From positions 354,599 to 418,598 of the forward strand of contig NZ_RFFL01000002.1 in the NCBI RefSeq assembly GCF_003696285.1: a stretch of 64,000 nucleotides of DNA, written 5' to 3'. Position numbers and translations under genes: made by a program. Numbering within the stretch: the first letter of the stretch is position 1; each line of letters begins with the position of its first letter. Below the pieces are notes generated by a model, which was given only the letters and a program-made list of their open reading frames with translations, did no database searches and was not told where the DNA came from. This document shows, piece after piece, positions 59,504 to 64,000 of the stretch. The stretch is from Stutzerimonas nitrititolerans (GTDB lineage Bacteria; Pseudomonadota; Gammaproteobacteria; Pseudomonadales; Pseudomonadaceae).

Positions 59504-60862
59504 ATGAACCCGCCCTTGCGCTCCGAATTGCTGTCCCCGGCCGGCACCCTGAAATCCATGCGCTACGCCTTCGCCTACGGTGCCGACGCGGTGTATGCCG
59601 GGCAGCCGCGCTACAGCTTGCGGGTACGCAACAACGAGTTCGACCATGCCAATCTCAAGCTCGGCATCGACGAGGCGCACGCGCTGGGCAAGCAATTCTA
59701 CGTGGTGGTCAATATTGCCCCGCACAACGCCAAGCTGAAGACCTTCATCAAGGACCTGGCGCCGGTAGTGGCGATGGGTCCGGACGCGCTGATCATGTCC
59801 GATCCCGGTCTGATCATGCTGGTGCGCCAGCATTTCCCGCAGATGACCATCCACCTCTCGGTGCAGGCCAACGCGGTGAACTGGGCCACGGTGAAGTTCT
59901 GGCACGCCCAAGGCGTGAGCCGGGTGATCCTTTCACGCGAGCTGTCGCTGGAGGAGATCGGCGAGATCCGCGAACAGGTGCCAGGCATGGAGCTGGAGGT
60001 GTTCGTCCACGGCGCGCTCTGCATGGCCTATTCCGGCCGCTGCCTGCTCTCGGGCTACATCAACAAGCGCGACCCCAACCAGGGCAGCTGCACCAACGCC
60101 TGCCGCTGGGAATACAAGACCCATGAAGCCAAGGAAAACGAGCTGGGCGAGGTGGTACACCAGTACGAGCCGATTGCCGTGCAACGCGCCGAGCCGACCC
60201 TCGGCGTGGGCAAGCCCACCGATGAACTGTTCCTGCTGGAGGATTCCAGTCGCCCCGGCGAGTTCATGGAGGTCAGCGAGGACGAACACGGCACCTACAT
60301 CATGAACTCCAAGGATCTGCGCGCCGTGCAGCACGTCGAGCGTCTGGTACGGATGGGCGTACATTCGCTGAAGATCGAGGGCCGCACCAAATCCCACTAC
60401 TATGTGGCGCGCACCGCCCAGGTCTACCGCAAGGCCATCGACGACGCGCTGGCGGGCAAGCCGTTCGACAAGTCGCTGATGGACACCCTCGAATCCCTCG
60501 CCCACCGCGGCTACACCGAAGGCTTCCTGCGTCGGCACGTGCATGACGAATACCAGAACTACGAGCGCGGCTTCTCACTCTCCGAACGCCAGCAGTTCGT
60601 CGGCGAACTGACCGGCGAACGCCGCAACGGCCTGGCCGAAGTGAAGGTGAAGAACCGCTTCGCCGTCGGCGACAAACTCGAGCTGATGACCCCTCAAGGC
60701 AACCTCAACCTGCGCCTGGAAAAACTGGAGAACAAGCGCGGCGAAGCCATCGAGGTCGCCCCGGGCGACGGCCACACCGTCTACCTGCCCGTGCCGGAAG
60801 ATGTCGAACTGCAATACGCGCTGCTGATGCGCGAATTGGAGGGCGGGACGACGAGGGGGTGA
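59504..60862 (+). CDS. trhP: U32-family protein TrhP/YegQ-like (tRNA 5-hydroxyuridine)
   Basis: 452 residues. LLSPAGTLKSMRYAFAYGADAVYAG (9-33) starts the U32 barrel. The iron-sulfur cysteines appear in GALCMAYSGRCLLSGYINKRDPNQGSCTNACRWEY (about 169-203), as in the tRNA hydroxylation proteins. The ATG at 59504 gives MNPPLRSELLSP. Acts in wobble uridine modification; protease labels for this family are historical. It corresponds to PA5440 next to zwf in PAO1 (memory). Confidence 0.88.
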   Translation: MNPPLRSELLSPAGTLKSMRYAFAYGADAVYAGQPRYSLRVRNNEFDHANLKLGIDEAHALGKQFYVVVNIAPHNAKLKTFIKDLAPVVAMGPDALIMSDPGLIMLVRQHFPQMTIHLSVQANAVNWATVKFWHAQGVSRVILSRELSLEEIGEIREQVPGMELEVFVHGALCMAYSGRCLLSGYINKRDPNQGSCTNACRWEYKTHEAKENELGEVVHQYEPIAVQRAEPTLGVGKPTDELFLLEDSSRPGEFMEVSEDEHGTYIMNSKDLRAVQHVERLVRMGVHSLKIEGRTKSHYYVARTAQVYRKAIDDALAGKPFDKSLMDTLESLAHRGYTEGFLRRHVHDEYQNYERGFSLSERQQFVGELTGERRNGLAEVKVKNRFAVGDKLELMTPQGNLNLRLEKLENKRGEAIEVAPGDGHTVYLPVPEDVELQYALLMRELEGGTTRG

Positions 60863-61012
60863 GGCAGCGCGAGGATTGGTAGCCGTAGTTGCCGCAGCCG
60901 AACTGCCAAACCAAGCCCCGCGCTCCAAGTGTTTCGGTGGAGCCTACCTCAGCGAGCGCGCCGATAAGTTTCCGGCAATCCATCGAGCGCTGAAGCAAAC
61001 GAGCGATTGTTT

Positions 61013-63160
61013 TTATACGTAGCTGGGTAAAGTTTTAGCATTGATCCCAGCCAGTCTCTCCGCTGCCTGGTTTTCTTTCAGCGCTCGCCATTGCGCCACC
61101 AACTCGGCCACGTCTGCCCGCTCCGCATGCTCGCCGAATACGCTGTGCGGCGTCACGAGACGCTCGGCTTGGGCCAGCAAACGCTGCTGCGCACGTGAGA
61201 GTGCCTGTTCTTGCTCGTCGCGCAGCCGTTCGCCCTTCTGGAGTGCATCGGCATAGATAGCCCGTAGTTCCAGATCGCTCTTGCCATAGAAACGCATGTC
61301 GCCGCTACGCCGGACTTCCCAACGAAATTCGTTGAAGGAACGTGGCTGCCAACTCTCGAGGAGTTGCTGAACACTCTTCACCTGAGCATAGATATCCCGG
61401 ATTTCGCTGTCTGTGAACAAAGCTCCTGCACGTTTTTCGACGCTGTCATGCCAGCGCAGCAGCGTCGTCAGCGCGGCACGAGCGTAGCCGCTATCGCTGG
61501 AATGGTGGGATCCCGCCAGCGGAATGCGTTTCGGCATATCTCCATCCAGAGTGATTTCACCCACGTAGCGCGCGCAGGTTTGCTCGTCGATCAATGCGCA
61601 GCCTGGCTGCCAGAGAATGGCCGCCTCGCTTCCCCCGCCCGGCTTGCGCGGCATGAAGTGCTGCTGCTCACCATGGTGCTCATAGGGGTCGCCGTGCAGA
61701 TTGACCAGCCCTGCCAGCAACAACACGATGCCTACCACCGGAGAACTGAAAAGCAACGCGGTACCGGACAGCGCCAGTTTCCACTCTGCATCCATCCAGG
61801 GTAGCGGCAAGGCGGGAATGGGATCATCGTGATTGACGATGCGATGGTGCGTCAGCGGCTGGGCGGCCTGAACGAACGCACGGTCGCCGGCGCGAGGTGC
61901 GCCGTAGGTGTAGAGAACAACATCGGGGCCGGAAGGTAAACAACGCAGCCATTCCGCCAGCAGCAGAGCAATGGCACCACCGAGGCTATGGCCGCAGACG
62001 ATCAGGGTCTGTTCGCCGGTGTAAAAAGCTTCCAGGTAGCGTCTCACAAAAGGTTTCGCTGCCTGAAAGGCCTCGAAAAAACCGCGGTGAGCCTGGCCTT
62101 TACCATCATCGTAAGCTACTTGGCGTGCGTCCAGATCACGGGTGGTGTCGGCAAACATTTCCTGAGTTCCGCGCACCGAGATCAGCACGACATTGTCGTT
62201 ATGAGTGATGAACGCCTGCGTACTAGAATCCTTGTCATAGAGGAAATGCACATCCTCTGGATTCTTCCACCCTTCCTCCGCTTCTTTCACGTAACGCTCA
62301 GGATCGTAGGGCGTTATTTCCAGACGTTTGGAATAGGGCACTTCCTCGCAAAGTAAATGGTAGGGTCCGGCCGTGTTGAACCGGGTCGGTTTGATCAACC
62401 GACCCAACTGGTTCTGCAGCACATGCCCGATGCTGCCGAGCAACGTGTAGGGCGGCGGCGAAGACTCATACAGATCTGCGGACGCCGGTTCCTGGCTGAA
62501 GGGGGCATAAGCAAAGGTGCTCATTAACGCCAGGTGATAAGCATTCAGTGCACAGAAGTCTTTCTCCCTCGAAAAAAGCGGACTGTAAGCACGCAACGCT
62601 TTAATTTCGAGCATGTAGCTGACCCCAGAAGGTAAGACCAGCCCAGCACTGTCTTTATCCAGACCAAGGTTTCGTTTAAGCATGGTCTCTGGGCGCGGCC
62701 CCCATGTCTCATCGGGCTCTGGAAGATGTTTCTTGGCCTCGGCAAAGTCGCTGACTTCCACGCGGAAAAAATGAGCTCTTTCTTGGTTAGCACGAGCCTC
62801 GGCTAGATAGGTCTCGCCGTTGGCACGGCGAGGGCCGGACGGAGATGATTCAGCTGCTACTTGCAGAGCAGTCAAGGGAAGCATGAACTTATCCCGACGG
62901 GAAATCCTCGCATACCACTCATCACTTCCCGTATAGGCAACTGATATTTGTAAAACAACCAGCCCACAATAAATCTGCTCTACGCAGGCATACCCTTCGC
63001 CATTCAACACACCCGTGTATTCTTGTCCCTGACTGTCCAGAATTTTGTAAGCAAGACCGGAAAAAGGTCTCCCGCTCCCGTGCTCATCTACTAACCGGAA
63101 GCTGATCCAGTCGCTGAGAAATGGGCATTCGAGCCGGACGGTATTAGCCGAGTCATTCAT
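61013..63160 (-). CDS. Class-3 lipase effector-like protein
   Basis: 715 residues from the ATG at 63160; an ATG at 63208 would overlap the lipoprotein gene by 41 bases. A beta-rich N-terminal domain (about 10-75, FRLVDEHGSGRPFSGLAY then GLVVLQISVAY), a linker, then a Lipase_3 domain (ISVRGTQ at 327-333, nucleophile elbow GHSLGG with S392, acid in HDDP near 445, His in NLHGDPYEHH near 489-495). A hydrophobic stretch (about 462-487, ALSGTALLFSSPVVGIVLLLAGL) sits inside the lipase region. C-terminal helices follow. No signal peptide, as for secreted-by-T6SS phospholipases. Identity as a type VI effector is inferred. Confidence 0.75.
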   Translation of the reverse strand: MNDSANTVRLECPFLSDWISFRLVDEHGSGRPFSGLAYKILDSQGQEYTGVLNGEGYACVEQIYCGLVVLQISVAYTGSDEWYARISRRDKFMLPLTALQVAAESSPSGPRRANGETYLAEARANQERAHFFRVEVSDFAEAKKHLPEPDETWGPRPETMLKRNLGLDKDSAGLVLPSGVSYMLEIKALRAYSPLFSREKDFCALNAYHLALMSTFAYAPFSQEPASADLYESSPPPYTLLGSIGHVLQNQLGRLIKPTRFNTAGPYHLLCEEVPYSKRLEITPYDPERYVKEAEEGWKNPEDVHFLYDKDSSTQAFITHNDNVVLISVRGTQEMFADTTRDLDARQVAYDDGKGQAHRGFFEAFQAAKPFVRRYLEAFYTGEQTLIVCGHSLGGAIALLLAEWLRCLPSGPDVVLYTYGAPRAGDRAFVQAAQPLTHHRIVNHDDPIPALPLPWMDAEWKLALSGTALLFSSPVVGIVLLLAGLVNLHGDPYEHHGEQQHFMPRKPGGGSEAAILWQPGCALIDEQTCARYVGEITLDGDMPKRIPLAGSHHSSDSGYARAALTTLLRWHDSVEKRAGALFTDSEIRDIYAQVKSVQQLLESWQPRSFNEFRWEVRRSGDMRFYGKSDLELRAIYADALQKGERLRDEQEQALSRAQQRLLAQAERLVTPHSVFGEHAERADVAELVAQWRALKENQAAERLAGINAKTLPSYV

Positions 63161-63166
63161 CCGTAT

Positions 63167-63189
63167 ATCACTCTGTGCAGTTTGGATAA
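63167..63189. repeat. Direct repeat shared by the two lipoprotein 3' ends, copy 1
   Basis: A 23-base sequence covering the stop codon and last codons of the lipoprotein gene is repeated identically at 63978-64000, 811 bases away. This spacing equals one lipoprotein gene plus its gap, as expected from a tandem gene duplication. Confidence 0.85.
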
Positions 63190-63914
63190 ACAGTACATTC
63201 GCGATCATTCATTCTGAACGTGCGGAACTGTGGCGGCTTGGTGCAAAGTTCTTCGAACCGAGTCCCCCAGCGTCCGGTGCAGGGTTTCCATCCCGTTGAA
63301 GTTTCTAACCAATAGCCATTTAGATATGGACGTTCTTTACCACTCAAGTCAAATCCCAACCGTACGGTCTTATCGGGCAAATCCTCACGCACCAGATAAG
63401 CGCCTGCCCCTCTACAGCTAAGTAGCTTAGAAATTTCTAAATAAAGTTTGCTGATTTGAAAAACCCATGTACATTTAGCTCTCTTGGTAAAAGTCCCATC
63501 AGCCTGGAATTCCGGGGCGCGTTCAGGAAGCTTATCGACCATCACCAATCCGCCATTATCATAAGTTTGTTGCCACTCCTTGCCACCATAACGGCCATAT
63601 ATAAACAGCGCGACTTTACTCAGTTGCATCTCGCAAAGCCCATCGCGGTAGCTGACAGGTATTTTGAAACGGTATTGGTGAGGAGCACTGTCGAGATTCG
63701 ATTGGAACGTCTTGGCCTGCCAACGACCGTTACATTCGTTGGCAACGCTGTACTGCGCTTGCGCCTTGAGGGAAAAATTGGCCGGCAACTCGCCTTCCAG
63801 CGTGAAACTTTCGCCACCGAACGAACCAAGCGCACTGCAGGCACTCAAGGAAATACCCAACAGGCCAGGCCACAAAATGGCTTGGACATATGAAAACTTC
63901 AGGAGAAATTTCAT
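63168..63914 (-). CDS. Lipoprotein, probable immunity protein for the lipase
   Basis: 248 residues with a lipoprotein signal (ISLSAC, Cys26, then Ser at +2, favouring the outer membrane). The mature protein has several cysteines (including CNGRW, CEMQL, KCTWVF, CRGAGAYL, CTVYPNCTE) that could form disulfides in the periplasm. It ends 7 bases before the lipase ATG. Lipoproteins of this sort neutralise phospholipase effectors that strike from the periplasm. A second copy starts beyond the right edge and shares this gene's C-terminus. Confidence 0.75.
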   Translation of the reverse strand: MKFLLKFSYVQAILWPGLLGISLSACSALGSFGGESFTLEGELPANFSLKAQAQYSVANECNGRWQAKTFQSNLDSAPHQYRFKIPVSYRDGLCEMQLSKVALFIYGRYGGKEWQQTYDNGGLVMVDKLPERAPEFQADGTFTKRAKCTWVFQISKLYLEISKLLSCRGAGAYLVREDLPDKTVRLGFDLSGKERPYLNGYWLETSTGWKPCTGRWGTRFEELCTKPPQFRTFRMNDRECTVYPNCTE

Positions 63915-63978
63915 TGCTGATGATCCCGTGCAATGACGCTGTTAGCAGCACTTGGCTGACTCTGGAGAAATGCACGTA

Positions 63979-64000
63979 TCACTCTGTGCAGTTTGGATAA
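63979..64000 (-). CDS. Last codons of a second lipoprotein paralogue (partial)
   Basis: Reading leftwards from the window edge gives YPNCTE then TGA, identical to the C-terminus of the gene at 63168-63914. The nucleotide identity continues for 23 bases (63978-64000 equals 63167-63189). Most of the gene lies outside the window. Confidence 0.7.

Overview
The window is high-GC gammaproteobacterial chromosome, almost certainly Pseudomonas in the broad sense. Many gene blocks have the order I remember from P. aeruginosa PAO1: ftsY to ilvD (about PA0373-PA0353), purK-purE-LysR-aspA (about PA5425-PA5429) and the pyruvate carboxylase/LysR/RpiR/zwf/U32 peptidase block (about PA5435-PA5440). A hydroxyectoine operon with its own aspartokinase, as described in P. 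stutzeri, points to a halotolerant member of the genus. These locus comparisons come from memory; I ran no search.

Layout. 1-19 kb is mostly core: the start of ftsY, an active/inactive M16 protease pair, rsmD, a YheT-like hydrolase, the laoR/laoCBA long-chain alcohol oxidation locus, coaD, ferredoxin, a Na/Pi-type transporter, mutM, an HDOD protein, a PfpI protein, an rlmI-like methyltransferase and ilvD. 19-31 kb is transport: two NCS2 nucleobase permeases, a solute-binding protein, a BetT choline carrier and a four-gene polar amino acid ABC importer, then an aldose-1-epimerase-like protein and a UDG-superfamily protein. 31-42 kb holds purEK, aspartase with a divergent LysR gene, a PaiB-like/GNAT pair, an AGCS symporter with a divergent HTH gene, a cytoplasmic asparaginase and a beta carbonic anhydrase. 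42-49.4 kb is central carbon metabolism: two-subunit pyruvate carboxylase with a divergent LysR gene, then an RpiR/HexR-type repressor divergent from a solitary zwf with a near-perfect HexR operator between them.

49.4-59.4 kb looks like accessory DNA placed between zwf and the U32 peptidase gene, which are adjacent in PAO1 as I recall it. It holds a TA-rich 646-bp leader, the ectABCD-ask operon (three of its four junctions carry repeats or hairpins), and an opposing DUF2946/TonB receptor/PepSY metal-uptake trio. After the U32 peptidase, 61-64 kb is a lower-GC effector-like module: a 715-residue class-3 lipase behind a lipoprotein gene, with the last codons of a second lipoprotein gene at the window edge. 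The two lipoprotein genes share an identical end, so I read this as a phospholipase effector with tandem immunity lipoproteins, probably type VI secretion linked.

Repeats are prominent. Four copies of one REPIN-like doublet (arms GTAGGGCCGAA/TTCGGCCCTAC) and at least three other repeat families lie between genes. I saw no rRNA, tRNA, CRISPR array or insertion sequence.
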